Of a DNA stretch of 64,000 nucleotides, positions 35,455 through 47,016 are shown piece after piece. Under the pieces are notes generated by a model. That model ran no database searches and was not told the origin of the DNA. It saw nothing but the letters and a program-made list of their open reading frames with translations. Each line of letters opens with the position of its first letter. Within the stretch, counting starts at the first letter, position 1. Origin of the DNA: Psettodes erumei (taxonomy: Eukaryota > Chordata > Actinopteri > Pleuronectiformes > Psettodidae); contig JAFBJZ010000456.1 in NCBI GenBank assembly GCA_016785225.1, positions 620,001-684,000 on the forward strand, in the 5' to 3' direction. Both the position numbers and the translations under genes were made by a program.

Positions 35455-38400
35455 TACACCACAGTGACACAAATTCAGAAAATGAAAAAAAAAAGTGCAT
35501 ACGCACACATATTTACAGTAGGTTGTGGGTTGTGGCAACTGCATGCACACAGACGGGCACAAGGAATGTGTTGACCCTGTTTAAATGTCAGGTCTAATGG
35601 AGCCTGGATTTTGTGACTGTCACACCGGACGGTAGAAATATGCAGCTGCCGTTATCTAAAAATACAGTTTGAAATGCACTGGATGTTGAATGAAGCAGAA
35701 TTTGTCCCGATCCCTTGTTGTACACTGAGCGAAGACCTCGAGTGGGGTGACGAGAGACGTCAGTTTAGATGAGACTTTTCATTTCTCTCAGAGTCTCTCT
35801 GTCCTCTCCCTCCTCGCGCACACACACACACACACTGTCTCGTCTCTCCTTTCCAACTTCCTCCCTCTCTTATTGTTTTCTGTCGAGCTTTATCATGTGT
35901 CGGCATTACATCAGAGTAAGAAATCAGACGCCGCGTCCGCAGCCGGCAAACAGCAGCACCTAGTGGGGAGACCCTCGGGTTACGTCGCGTCAGGGGCGAA
36001 TGACCGTGACGTCTGACACGGCTGACGGCAAAAGCTGATGGTGTCGCTCCGATGAGGATGTCGAGCGTAACGTGTTGGGCCGGAGGGTGACTGCTGTGCA
36101 GCAAAAGCATCGGTGATGTAGACGTTAAACAAGAGATGAGAGATGTGGCTGTAAGAGGGTGTGGCAGCCACATCCTAGTCGTCCTCCTCCTCGTCATTTC
36201 GGCCCTGTTGCGTCACCATGGAGACAGAGCAACCATTAAGTACTGCTGCCGAAACCCTAATTAATGATTTTTCCTGGGGGGGGGTTGTGCGTGCTGACGT
36301 CAGCGACGAAACTCGTAAGAAAGCAACCCGTCACTTCTCTCTGTCACGCGACTGAAACACCAGCCCACTGACTTGTATACATTGTTTTGGTTTTTTTTAC
36401 ACTCAAGCTGAAATCGGCTGTTATTCATCGACCAGTTGCTTTGTTGTATTTACTCTCTGAATAATAATGACAAAAATAACAAAAGACCAACAACGCTGCG
36501 ATTGATTAATGATACATTAATGATCACTACATTGCACCACTTTGAAACATATTCTTTAGTTGACGTCGATTTTTGAAAAGTGCTAATCCTGTTCGGGAGT
36601 AAAATGTTGTTAGCATATCTCGCTCGTGAATATTTTAGGAGCTATTTCTCCAGGCAGACACTAATGCACTAAATGAACCAGATGGACAGTAGACTTGGGT
36701 TGTGTACCAGCCAGCTGAAATCATTTATTCATCACTTTTTTTTTTTTTTCCTTTTGTTCGTTGTTCTTTCAGCCTAACCCGTCCAATAAGTTAGCAATCA
36801 TCCACATACTGGGGCTGCTGTCCAACCTGTTCACCACGCTCGACATCAGCAAGCAGGACGACGAGTCAGCGGACTGCTCGGTGCCACCTGTCAAGACGGC
36901 GCCATCCCCGCCCGGACCTAACCCGGTCAGTCGCCGCACACCGCAGTCATCCTCATCAGCTGCAACCGCGCTGGCCGTAATCAAAAGGCTCAATCTGCTG
37001 GCCAGTATGAACGTACATTTTGTTCCGTAACGTGGCGCTCCGCAGCTCGCTGGCTGTGAATTACAGAGGGGCACACGCCGCTTGCAGCCATATGACTTCC
37101 TCTCACCCCCCACCCCAGCTGCCTCCACTGCTTTATACACGGGCTATCGCTGGTTGAAGTGGTGAGAGCGGCCACCAGGAAAATCGTGCCCTGCCATTCA
37201 ACCATAGTCATTAGTAGTTCTGCTTACAGGCATGTACCCATGTGTGAATGCTAACGTCCAGCGCTGCTTCTCTTCTGCTGTTTTCTCTTTGTTTTTCCTC
37301 CAGTTGAACGAGGTTTGTTCGTGTCTTTCAGGTGGTGGTGGTTCTGCAGCAAGTGTTTGCTCTCATCCAGACGGTGCTCAGCAAGTGGCTCAATGACTCG
37401 CAGGTTGTAGAGGTTAGTCGCCGCCGCCGCACGCGCGCGCGCTCCCCGTTTCGCCAGGGCTCGGCCCGCGAATGACGTGGCGACGCGATGACGCTGCAGT
37501 GAGGCTGATCTCCTGCTGCTCCTCAGGCGGTGTGCGCCATCTTTGAGAAGTCGGTGAAGACCCTGCTCCACGATTTTGCGCCCATGGTGTCTCAGCTGAG
37601 CGAGATGCTCGGGCAGATGTACAGTACAATTCCCCAGGCCTCAGCCCTCGACCTCACACGACAGGTAAACACACACACACACACACACACACGCGTTAAT
37701 ACTGTGCGGTTACACGCAGACAGATTTTAGAGCTTCAATTTCAGAGCTGTGTATTGACTAATAAGCTACGCACCGATGACTCCAAGGTTAATGAGGATAC
37801 AGAGTAAGTTTGTAAAACTTCTCCCACGTTACAGCTTGTGTGCACGACCAGATTGTCGAGCATTTGTTTGACCAGATAAGACCCAATCTCATTTAAAAAT
37901 TGAATTGGAAAGAATTGACTCAAGTGTTTCTTTGTCAAATAGTAACAAATCTTAAAGTTTACATTATCTAATTATATTACGGATGCTTCAGTCCTCAGGG
38001 TTGCATGAACCTAGTGATAATCACCGCCCTGTGTAGTATGATTATTTTCATCTTTCTGCAGTAACCTGATTTACTTATTGTTTTTAAATGTCACGTCAAC
38101 ACAAAAATAATGTGCTGTCTTCTGCACAAGAAACCGGAGTTCTCTCCGTTCGTATGAATCTTTGGCTGCGCTCGACAATTAATTCAGGCACAGGATACTG
38201 TGGTAGGACTGAGAAGGGATGGAAGATCATTACTCATAGTAGTGGTCTTTGTATCCAAATGAATTAAATCCATGTCCAACAGTAACTGAAAATGAAACAA
38301 CAATAAAAAAAAAAAAGAGATCGATCCGAAAGATGATGAAATCCTTTCTAATAGCATAAAGCCGGTTTGCTCGCCGCACCAACATGCAGTGTCAAATATC

Positions 38401-40716
38401 GCCGATAAAACATGCTCGCCTCAGAAATATGGCCACACTCCGAATTTAATTGAATCAGGTTACTGCAGAGCACGTGTAGATTCTCTCTGAATCTCTGGTT
38501 TCTCGTGTGCAAGCGAGCGTGGTGAGTGTCTGATTTGAAGTCCTGCTGTTTCAGATGGTGCATATCTTTGCCAGCGAGACAGACCACTTCCCACCCATCA
38601 AGGCTCTGTTTGAGCTGGTTACCTCGGTAACACTGTCCATCTTCCAGCAAGGTAGGGGGTCCAGCAGACTGTGAATACTGTGAACTGTTTTTAATCAGTG
38701 GTAGGGCTTTGAACGCTTCTGATCACATGTGATTTCCCAGGGTCCAAAAGCATAACTTGGTCGAGTAGGAAATGAAGTTTTGGGAAAAAAAATAGAAGAA
38801 AACAAATTAGTTTCATGCTGCATGTAGGTCATTTATATACTCCCATTTCCCACTGGGAATACTGAGGTGCAGCTACATTTTTCGACAATAAGACGGCTCA
38901 GTCTGGAGGCCGCAAGTAGGAAAGTGACCGAGGGTTAGAGGTCATTGGACTCTGCCGTCACAGTCGACCTTTAAACGTTTGCTCTCATTACTCATTAATG
39001 TGAGGGGAAGCACAAAGTGGTCTGTCTGCCTGATGTGCAGAAGAGACGCAGTCTGAAATGATCATTGTATCAGTGCAGACTGCTGTTACCAGTGATCATT
39101 GATTAAATCATTTTCCGCTCATTGAGGTTCGCTTTGATATCTAACCACGTGAAGCAATGTGTTCTGTATTGATCACCGTAGTCTTTCCTTCTTCCATTTT
39201 TTTCAAAATTCATTTATTTCCTTATTTATTCTTTTCACGTTTATGGAATTGTGGATGGATCTGCTGTCTTGAGTGTTTGGGCTGCATGAAAATGACTTTC
39301 ATCCTCATGTTGCGTGACCGCGGGGCCAGACTAACGTTCTGGTTTTCGCTCGACGTAAGACCGACGTCAAGGACATGATATCATTCACTTCACCTGACTT
39401 GGCTCAGAGCACTTGTGTCAGGACTGTCTGCCGCTCCCCCCTCCCCCCTCCTCCCTTTGTGTTGTCCCATTTTTCCTCTCTTCCTTTTCTCGCTTTGACT
39501 GGTTAAGTAATGGCTGCCTCTCCTCCTGCCTCTAAACTCTTTTCTTTTCTGAGCAGGTGCCCATCAGTAGACAGTATCAGCACAGAGGCCTTTAGCTTAT
39601 TCAGTCGGCTGACATGTAACACAGCAGGGCGGGCCCGCTCAATACGGCTGCAGCCGCTGCTCTGCTAGGATTAGAGCCGGGGGTTCTCATCACGGCCCTC
39701 TGAATAAGCCCTGTATTCTCCCTGAGGAGCTGTGCGTGGATGGGGGCCGGAGGGGGGTGTTGAGCAGGAAACTTGTTTGGAGTCTGGGAACAGCTAAAGC
39801 TGGGCGCTCACTACAGACGTTTGCTCTGTTTTAGCACAAGTTTGTCGTTGGAGTCCCTCCAACATCAACCTTTAGCCATCGGAGTAGAGCACGTTTGAAA
39901 GTCAGGAATCTCCATGCGGATTTTTTTTTTTTTTTCAGTCCAGAAGCTTCTATGGGACTTGCGTGTTTAACTGTGCATCATTTGTCATATTCGAAAAAAA
40001 AGTCTTGTAGTCTGTGTCCAGCATAAGGGAGGTAGTGATATCAGAACCTATCCTGATCTTTGAGCGGGATTCATGCTGATGGCTATGGGTTCACCTTTTG
40101 AGGCAAAGGGGGATCTTATCGACCAATTGTTAATGGACCCTCGATGATCGCCGCTCTCCCCGAGGCACTCCTTTGAATCTGATGGGACGATGCCAGCAGT
40201 GTCTCGGGGCAGGGAGGTGAAGGGGGGAGGGGATTCATTGGGTCGTGGTGCCCCCTTTCCCTCCAAACTGTAACAGTAACAGAGGTGCCTCCTGGGTTCC
40301 CACTCCAAACCCACTTTTGTTTCTTTAGGTTTGTTCTTTTTTCTCTCGTTACTTCTTTGTTTGTTTCTCTCCAAACAGACCCATGTCTTTGTCTTCTGCC
40401 TGTTTTTTGTTTTTGGTTGGTCTGTACTTCCAAGACTCCGCCAAAGCTTCATATGACCCCCCCCCCCCCCCCTCCCTAACCCTTTGTTCCTTATTCACCT
40501 GTGAATTATTTCAATGAAATATTTTTGAGTTCTTTTATTTCCACATGACTGTTGAATCTATTCAGTTGCTGTTTGTATATTATTCTTATTCTCTTATGAT
40601 TTCTTAAGTTTCATCTTTATTATATTTTAGGACCCAGGGATCATCCTGATATTGTTGATTCATTTATGCAACTCCAAGCTCAGGTGTGTTTTTGGTTTCT
40701 TATTTCATTCACTTTG

Positions 40717-40764
<48 letters not shown>

Positions 40765-43346
40765 CTTTTTCTACTTTCTCCCTCTTTCTCTGTCCTCTGC
40801 TCCTTCTCTCTCTCTCTCTCTCTCTGTTCTTTGTTACCGGGCCCTCGGGTGTCCCATCACATAGGCGCGGCAGCGGAATGAAACGTGAGGGGAATGTTTG
40901 AGAGCGAGACGCCCGTCTGTCCTCAAACACTTTTGATTCTAACAGTCACCTCGCCACACGCGTCATCGGCGTGCGGGCGTTTTTATTTCAGCTGCAGTCC
41001 CTCTCCGGTCATCTCGTACAGCGTACACAAAGCGTTTATTACACACAATATCTCTTCAGTAGACGGTGTAATCATTGCAGGTTCCATGAAATTATTTTCA
41101 TGTCAATATTTAATAATATTTGTTTAACAGGACCTGTTACATTCCGGTGAAAATCTTGTATTTTCTTTGGAGATAAGAAAGACGAGTCTTTTTTGTGTGA
41201 GATGACAGAACATTTTTGATAGCTGCTAAGTTTTGGAAAAATGTGATAAATCTAAGATGTCAGGAGATTAAATTAATTATCATTGAGGTATTTACTCTGC
41301 TCCACATGCCGCTTAGAAAAATAGAAAAGTTCGACATTATGCCTGAAAATCCACAATTTTAAGCAGTTAATTTTGAATATTTTTTTTCCTTTTCTCTGTA
41401 AAGACAAAAACAAGGCACATTTGTAACCTAAAAAAAACCACTCAGAGCCTCAGACGAAATATTTTAGTTGACACAGCGCTCTCGGGAAGTTGATGTAACA
41501 GCGTCTGGATGAGCGCAGTGGTCCCAGGTGACTGGTTAGACTCTGAGCCCAGTCCTCCTCTGAAGTCATTCCAGCCCAGAGCCAATCAAAGCCCAAACGA
41601 ATTAATATTCAACTAATATTAATCAGCTCAGACAAATTGGCTGATGGCTCTCCTGTTTTATATTTTTGTCTTCCGTCTTCATTCTTCTTCCTTTGTTTTC
41701 TATCTTTGGATAGATCTGACCTTCATCTCTCTCCCTTTCCCTCTCTCCCTCTCTCCTCTCCTCCATCCTGAATGAGTTCATTGTTATGAGATGAGTTGTA
41801 TTTCTCTTTATCTGCACATGTTAATTACTTACACACTTCTGTTGCATATCCAATCCTGTCAACCAAAAACAAGCAAAAGTAATGTTTCAAGTAAGATTGA
41901 TTTCGACAAACAAAGCCAAAACCATCATTGCCTTTAGTTTGACTTAAGTTCCTAATGATTTCAAAGTTTGATTTTTTGCAATTTGTTTGTTATTATTACC
42001 TGCTGAGTTCTGCATTGGAGGATCTCTGTATGAGTTTGGACATAGTTCTTCCTAAACAGACGGAGAGAGTACTATAGCCTGGTAGGCAGATCTGGTCTCA
42101 GTCCTGTGTTGCGATCAGATCCGGCTACCAGGCTGAGCGGGTATTGTCGATAGCAGTATTTTTTGAAAGACCTTATGCAGTGGAATGTGGTGAAGCAGTG
42201 CCGATCGGGTCGGGCCGACAGAAGCCTGCTCTGTTTAATGCCTTTATCTGCCTCTTAGGCCCTCAAACGGAAGCCTGATTTGTTCTTGTCTGAGAGTCTT
42301 GACGTGAAAGCAGTGTTCCACTGTGGTAAGTTCTCTCATCGTTTTCACACTGTACTGGGCGCTTTGCTAGATATGCTGCGAAATATGCGCCCGTCAGCAC
42401 AAAGTACAAACTGCAGATGTTTGACACCGCTCCTCGGTAGTTTATTCATGTTTCTATCTCCCTCTCCCTCTTCCAGGGGTTCTGTCACTCAAATTCCCCG
42501 AAGCTCCGACAGTCAAGTCAACGTGCTTGTTCTTTGTGAGCGCACGCACACACACACACACAGCTGACAACCTTGCAGACATACGAATATTACTCAAGCC
42601 ATCAATGTAGATATAAATGAGTCGGCTTTCTTTGTGTTTCTGCCTCAGACTGAACTGTTACCCCACTGCTCAGATGTGCCTCCGTTGGCCAGGGTGGTGC
42701 AGGAGGATGGCAAGCTGTTGGTACAGGCCGTGTTGGAGGTGAGAATCGCCGCATTACGCATTCACACATCACGCCACAGCGAAGCTTCAGCATTGCACTG
42801 CTGCTGTAAGCTTGCCGTCTTATCAGACTCCAGACTTTTCTTCCTCTCTCATTGTAATTAAGTCCCTCGTGTAAAAAAAAATAAATAAAGAAAAATACAA
42901 TAAAAACACCCTCCTCCGCTTTCTCCAGGGCATCGGGGGCGGGGCGTCTCGGAGCCTGATGGACCAGTTTGCAGAAGTGCTTTTCTGTCTGAACAAGCAC
43001 TGCTTCTCCCTGCTCGCTGTGTGGCTGAAGGAGGCGCTGCAGCCTCCGGGGTTCCCGTCGTCACGGATCACAGCCGAGCAGAAAGACAACTTCTCCCAGC
43101 AGATCCTCAGGTACGCTGCCGGACACGTGGTGACAGACAGGCTTGTTAGCTAACGAGCGCGTCCGGTTGGTCGACCGCGGGATTTTTCACATATGCTTCA
43201 CGAGCGTCTTCCCCTCTCTTCTGTGCCTCCCTCCTCCTCGGCCACGCAGAGAACGAGTGAACAAGAGGAGGGTGAAGGACATAGTGAAGGAGTTCACGCT
43301 GCTGTGCAGAGGGCTCCACGGTACAGAGTACGCCGCTGAATACTGA
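22302..43346 (+). CDS. ipo13: Importin-13 (karyopherin beta family), complete
   Basis: Coding exons: 22302-22370, 27833-27958, 28131-28487, 28799-29052, 32315-32455, 32642-32783, 33348-33514, 33802-33922, 34174-34321, 34419-34600, 34854-34880, 35065-35199, 36773-36925, 37332-37412, 37527-37664, 38555-38651, 40631-40683, 42259-42325, 42477-42535, 42649-42738, 42929-43110 and 43250-43346. Phases match at all 21 joins and total 961 codons plus stop; human IPO13 has 963. IPO13 is a bidirectional RanGTP-dependent transport receptor, a HEAT-repeat solenoid that imports cargos such as UBC9 and the MAGOH-Y14 complex and exports eIF1A. Similarity is high throughout: DFTVENVEKALHQLYYDPN, then VPEIQYFGASALH and SRYWSDIPTDQYESL in exon 3, EEFQTSRLPQYRKG, GENHSR, FCTGIPGHYPVNETTSS, and the C-terminus RERVNKRRVK ending in the acidic GTEYAAEY. 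The linker in exon 13 (after TTLDIS) is the most divergent segment. Intron 1 is 5.5 kb and CpG-rich in part. The donors after exons 5 and 7 are GTGTGT rather than GTRAGT. Confidence 0.97.
22371..27832 (+). other. ipo13 intron 1, long, partly CpG-rich
   Basis: No exon with matching phase was found in this 5.5-kb intron. From about 25550 to 27780 it is GC- and CpG-rich, unlike the AT-rich 23150-24200 part, which suggests an internal CpG island (regulatory element or alternative first exon). The long open frames here, such as 228 codons on the minus strand at 26567-27253, follow from the high GC and lack similarity. A fragment at about 24690-24860 (CTTGCTCAAGGGCACTCGG) belongs to a common fish repeat class. 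A G17 run lies at 25321-25337. Confidence 0.5.
25321..25337 (+). repeat. G17 homopolymer
   Basis: Seventeen consecutive Gs in ipo13 intron 1. Homopolymer lengths like this are error-prone in assemblies. Confidence 0.9.
27973..27999 (+). repeat. (CA)13 microsatellite
   Basis: Pure CA run in ipo13 intron 2, which is only 172 bp long, starting 14 bp after the exon 2 donor. Confidence 0.9.
29053..32314 (+). other. ipo13 intron 4 with purine-rich tract and CA arrays
   Basis: A 3.3-kb intron. A GA-rich purine tract runs through 29260-29600 (GGGA repeats at 29505-29530). (CA)n arrays lie at about 30640-30662, 30771-30805, 30879-30925 and 31486-31504. No exon with matching phase was seen; the open frames reflect the repeats. 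Confidence 0.6.
30771..30925 (+). repeat. Two (CA)n arrays, 17 and 23 units
   Basis: Pure CA runs at 30771-30805 and 30879-30925 in ipo13 intron 4. Confidence 0.95.
32456..32485 (+). repeat. (GT)15 array forming the ipo13 exon 5 splice donor
   Basis: Exon 5 ends CATTCCAG and the intron begins directly with GTGTGTGT, so the donor site is the first unit of the array. The next exon starts only 186 bp downstream, behind a (TC)n polypyrimidine run at 32616-32633. Confidence 0.85.
34854..34880 (+). other. ipo13: 27-nt microexon of ipo13
   Basis: This phase-0 microexon encodes nine residues, EVLIKQIHK, which align with DVLMKQIHK of human IPO13. It is flanked by a CTCCTCAAG acceptor and a GTCAGT donor. 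The residues are needed to keep the HEAT solenoid in register with the human protein, so this is a constitutive exon rather than an optional one. Confidence 0.85.
35200..36772 (+). other. ipo13 intron 12
   Basis: A 1.6-kb intron with (CA)n arrays at about 35228-35256 and 35424-35450, a CpG-dense stretch at 35930-36120, and a palindromic CRE/MARE-like site at 36293-36304. No coding exon was seen. Confidence 0.5.
36293..36304. promoter_or_regulatory. Palindromic CRE / Maf-recognition-like site
   Basis: GCTGACGTCAGC is a perfect 12-bp palindrome centred on the CRE TGACGTCA. With one flanking base on each side, TGCTGACGTCAGCG matches the C-type MARE consensus (TGCTGACGTCAGCA) at 13 of 14 positions. 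It lies in ipo13 intron 12, after a CpG-dense segment. A single motif match is weak evidence for regulation. Confidence 0.35.
38652..40630 (+). other. ipo13 intron 16
   Basis: A 2-kb intron with no exon of matching phase. Open frames on the minus strand at 40048-40452 are not supported by similarity. A C16 run lies at 40457-40472. Nothing else recognisable. Confidence 0.5.
40684..42258 (+). other. ipo13 intron 17 with (TC)n and a hairpin
   Basis: A 1.6-kb intron. (TC)n runs at about 40721-40757 and 40808-40825, AT-rich DNA through the middle, and a strong inverted repeat at 42076-42134. No coding exon was seen. Confidence 0.6.
42076..42134. repeat. Hairpin-forming inverted repeat
   Basis: The arm AGCCTGGTAGGCAGATCTG at 42076-42094 pairs with CAGATCCGGCTACCAGGCT at 42116-42134 at 17 of 19 positions, around a 21-nt loop. 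It lies in ipo13 intron 17. AGCCTGG...CCAGGCT hairpins are common in fish introns, possibly as ends of small non-autonomous elements; an RNA hairpin is also possible but untested. Confidence 0.7.
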
Positions 43347-43800
43347 AACTCTACCCTTGAACTTTCGCCCAAACGAGACCTCTGCCCTCAGTGCAAACAC
43401 GCTGGATGCCACAACACAGCTCTCACCAACCCTGTCAGTGAAGATATCATGAAATAAGTGCAATGGTTGCCCGCACCGCCGCAGGACAAGACATGGAACC
43501 ATTCCAGCACAGGCCTGCCATCGGATTAATGGACAAACATTAAATCCCCGGTGGCTTTCTGCTCCGATTACCTTTTTCTGTTCTGCGATTGATTGTTTCT
43601 CCTCTCTCCTCTTAATCAAAGGTCTTTTCTTTGGAAGAGCTTCGAGCAGCGCTCCCAGCATGCTGCCTCGCGCCTCCTTCTATCTCTGTCTTGTTCTGCC
43701 TTTCTAGATCTTCCAGTGGTTCCTAGGTTGTTTCCTGGTGATTAGCATCCATATGAAATGGTAGTGGTATCGTACGTAGCTACTTGACATTATTTTTCAA

Positions 43801-43806
43801 AATAAA
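43801..43806 (+). terminator. ipo13: Probable ipo13 poly(A) signal
   Basis: AATAAA about 455 bp downstream of the ipo13 stop codon, in an AT-rich context. It is the first canonical signal after the stop; later AT-rich sequence near 45350 could serve a longer isoform. Confidence 0.55.
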
Positions 43807-45600
43807 TCAAATTAAGTATATAAATGTATATGTACACATATAGAAAGACGGTGGTCGTCAGTCCTGCTGCTGCTAATGGGAGGAGAGAAGGACCAATGTC
43901 AGAAGAGGATTCTGCAGGAAAAAATGACATTAATCCAGTAATATCAACTCCCAATCATGCCCCGGGAGATCTGAATTGCCAAATTGTCATGAACTTTGTC
44001 CTCCTTTTTTTATGTTTGCCTTTTTGGGGGTATGAGCGGAGAAAGAAAGCCGAAGAACACAAAACCTGGACTAAAAAACAGTCTGCCCTCTTGCCCAGCC
44101 CGCTGCGTACAGGGCTGTACCTCATGTACATACAGACCCAACCCAGTCATTCTGCAGTCTCCTCAGGTTGTAGAGAGTGGTTTTCATGCAGCGGTCCCTT
44201 AGGTAAAGCAGGACTGTCCGGAGTGATGGCTGGAGGGGAAAACGGAATTATAGTAGCTGGCAGTGAGAAGGAGGCAAAGGATGTAAACTGGGAGGGAGGA
44301 ACGGAGCGTTTGGACGGATTAATAATCCTGACGTTGGACTGCTTAGTCACTGTAATCGTGCAAAAATATTAATCACGTTGTGAATATTAACAGTTATTGC
44401 TGAACACTTCTGTGTATTCAAGTGTATGCGTGTGTTGATACCTGTATGTATGAGAGGTTGTGTGTGCACAGATGTAACTTTTTTTCCACTTGTTCAGTGC
44501 ACTTATATTGGACCTACAGTACACATCCATAACTTCCTCCTGTCTTTTAAACTAAAGAGCCCGTTCATTTCTTCAGGCTACTCTCTTCTTAAAGGCTAAC
44601 AAAGCACGTCCAGTATCTCACCTCTGCTGCTCATCGGCGCACACACCCATCCATTAAAACCTCCTTATCATCTGGATAATCAGTGACCAGACTCAACCGT
44701 CTACCTGCTCTTGTCACCAACACACCGCTCTTAACAAAATGCTTGTGAACAAACTTCCCCAAATCCTTTCATTCATCTTGGAGAGCACCACGAAGGATTA
44801 GAGTCCAGTAACAAAATCTCTGAGAAAGTTATTCAGTTTTTGCGATGAGAATTAGCCCTGGCGTTCTGCACTCAGCTATTATCCCAGAGGCGTTATTGGT
44901 GAAGTGATGTGACGGATGTACAATACACTGTCTCGTGAATCAGCAGAATCAGTTGACATCTAATAACGCACAGCATCGAAATGTACTTTGTGGTCTCTGG
45001 TAAAACTTTATCTCAGTCTAATCCTTCTGTTCTTATCCGAGGTGCCTGCAGACATGTAGCATGTATGCGTTTTGTGGGGGGTTCAGGGGTTCAGGGGATA
45101 AACATATTCAGTGATTTAGACTGAGACTGGAGGCCAGAGTCAGATCCAGCGATTGAGCTGTCCTGTCTCCGAGTCTGATTTGAACTGTGAATGACTGGAC
45201 GTTCAACACTGATTCTCTTTGTTGTGGTCTCACTCTCAGGTGAGAAATTAAAAAAAGGGGTCTGTCGCAGTTTAAAGAAAGAGTGGTAGGTGGAGGAGGG
45301 GAGGGAGGTATGAAATGTACATTGTTTTTTTGTACCTTGGCTTTAATTTATTAAATATATCTAAGACTGCAGCTCCTGACTCTTCTGTTTTCGGGACAAC
45401 TTTGGTTCTGTTCTTTGAACGCTTCCATCAAAGACACGCAGTCTGCACATCCTGCAGATATTTCCCCCAGGCGCGCTGAAACGATTATCTATAAATAATT
45501 AATGTTATATTTTAAGTCAGCGTAGCCGTCCGATTATATTCTATTCTTGAACGCGTTGTTCATTGAAGAGAATAATACTCGCGCATGCGCACACGATCGG
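43807..45600. other. Intergenic stretch between ipo13 and pfas
   Basis: No supported exon. The open frame at 43824-44372 (182 codons, plus) has no recognisable similarity and begins just after the ipo13 poly(A) signal, so I treat it as chance. The sequence is otherwise unremarkable and may include a longer ipo13 3'UTR. Confidence 0.5.
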
Positions 45601-45764
45601 AGCGCGCACACGTGGGTGCAGAGGTCCGTCCATCCTGCCCCGTGAAGACTTCCACCAGCCAAAACCTCACCGGGTCCGTTCAAGCGGAGCAGAAGTTTCT
45701 GCACGACGAGCGGCAACTCAACTCTCCATCCTTCACAACGAGCCGACCGCCGAAACTGCTTCCT
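45600..45764 (+). other. pfas: Probable 5'UTR exon of pfas
   Basis: A GC-richer segment ending in a good donor, CCT|GTAAGT at 45765. It would splice to the acceptor CCATCAG immediately before TC-ATG at 47017. It is followed by a GTTAGC/GCTAAC motif cluster and long GT arrays in the putative intron. The 5' end is a guess; the donor is the main evidence. Confidence 0.45.
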
Positions 45765-46093
45765 GTAAGTTGGCCGAGTTAGCTCACTAACTAGCTCTCT
45801 GCTAACTCCTGTACCTTTTTTAAAGTTAGCACGTTTGGCTTCCGTGCGACAAAGTAAATGTCCCACCACTGCGCTAACGCACTGTAAACAGTAACCGCTA
45901 AGGATTTTCTGCTGTCTTATGTCTTGGTGTCACACAGACGAGACCTTTTAGTTATGTCTTCTGTATCCGTGTTGACACTGTGGACAAACTGTTTGACTCT
46001 GTCTGATCAGTCGCATCACAGTCACTGTTTTTATGTTTTTATTTCGGGGGGTTGAGACTTGGCTTGAGAGTTGTCCCCACGGGGATAGTGAAA

Positions 46094-46096
<3 letters not shown>

Positions 46097-46192
<96 letters not shown>

Positions 46193-46275
46193 GTGTGTGT
46201 ACTAACAGAAAGCTCCTGACCGCGCAGTGTGTGACCTACAACGCGCACGCAATCAATGACACAGCAGTCAGGAGG

Positions 46276-46364
<89 letters not shown>
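46097..46364 (+). repeat. Two long (GT)n arrays with an alternating CG core
   Basis: GT units run from 46097 to 46200, broken by one AT and a CGCGCGCG block, and a pure (TG)44 run spans 46277-46364. Together they make nearly 200 bp of alternating purine-pyrimidine DNA, strong Z-DNA potential, in the inferred first intron of pfas. Confidence 0.9.
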
Positions 46365-46366
<2 letters not shown>

Positions 46367-47016
46367 TGAAGCTTGAATGAGTTGTCAGTCAGATCCACAT
46401 TTATTTAGTGTTGTATGAATCTGAACCTCACGTGCCACATGTCATTTGCCGTCAGCCTGTTTTAAAGATACTGAATGAAAACATTTACTGTGATGCTTTG
46501 ATCAGAATATGAACATATCTTTTCTCGCCCCCTTTATTTTTGATATTAAATTATTTCTGCAGATTGACTGCGCTTAACGTAACAGCACTGCATCTGGTTG
46601 TTGATCATGCTGTTTATGGTCTGAACACACAGAGACCTTACCCAGTTGACACAGAGCTCCAGCGTGTTCGTGTCTGTGATAATACTCCAGGCTCCGGGCT
46701 TTGCACAGTCCCATTATTCGCCTGCTATCTGAATATCGGTTTGTCTCGAACCTGATCTCTTCTGTAGACAAAGGTCAGCCTCGTGAGAAAATGCAAGGGT
46801 CCTTACACGTCATTGATGATCAATATTGACCTTTTGACCTCTGATTTAGTCGTCCATTACTTTAGAATATGCACTTCCTAATGTGGAGCAGATCGATTTC
46901 ATCGACAAATGATGCATGCAATTCATCATCTGTGTCGTTTTGTGATTGGTTTTATTGATGGAGGTCCTTTGGGGGGTTTTTAAAGTGGCTTTTATTTTTC
47001 TGTCTGTCCATCAGTC

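Noticed and set aside
43824..44372. 182-codon open frame after ipo13
   Set aside because: Starts just after the ipo13 poly(A) signal, has no similarity or splice context, and is not long for chance.
46033..46398. Open frames of Cys-Val or His-Thr repeats, here and at other (GT)n arrays
   Set aside because: They are translations of dinucleotide repeats, not genes.
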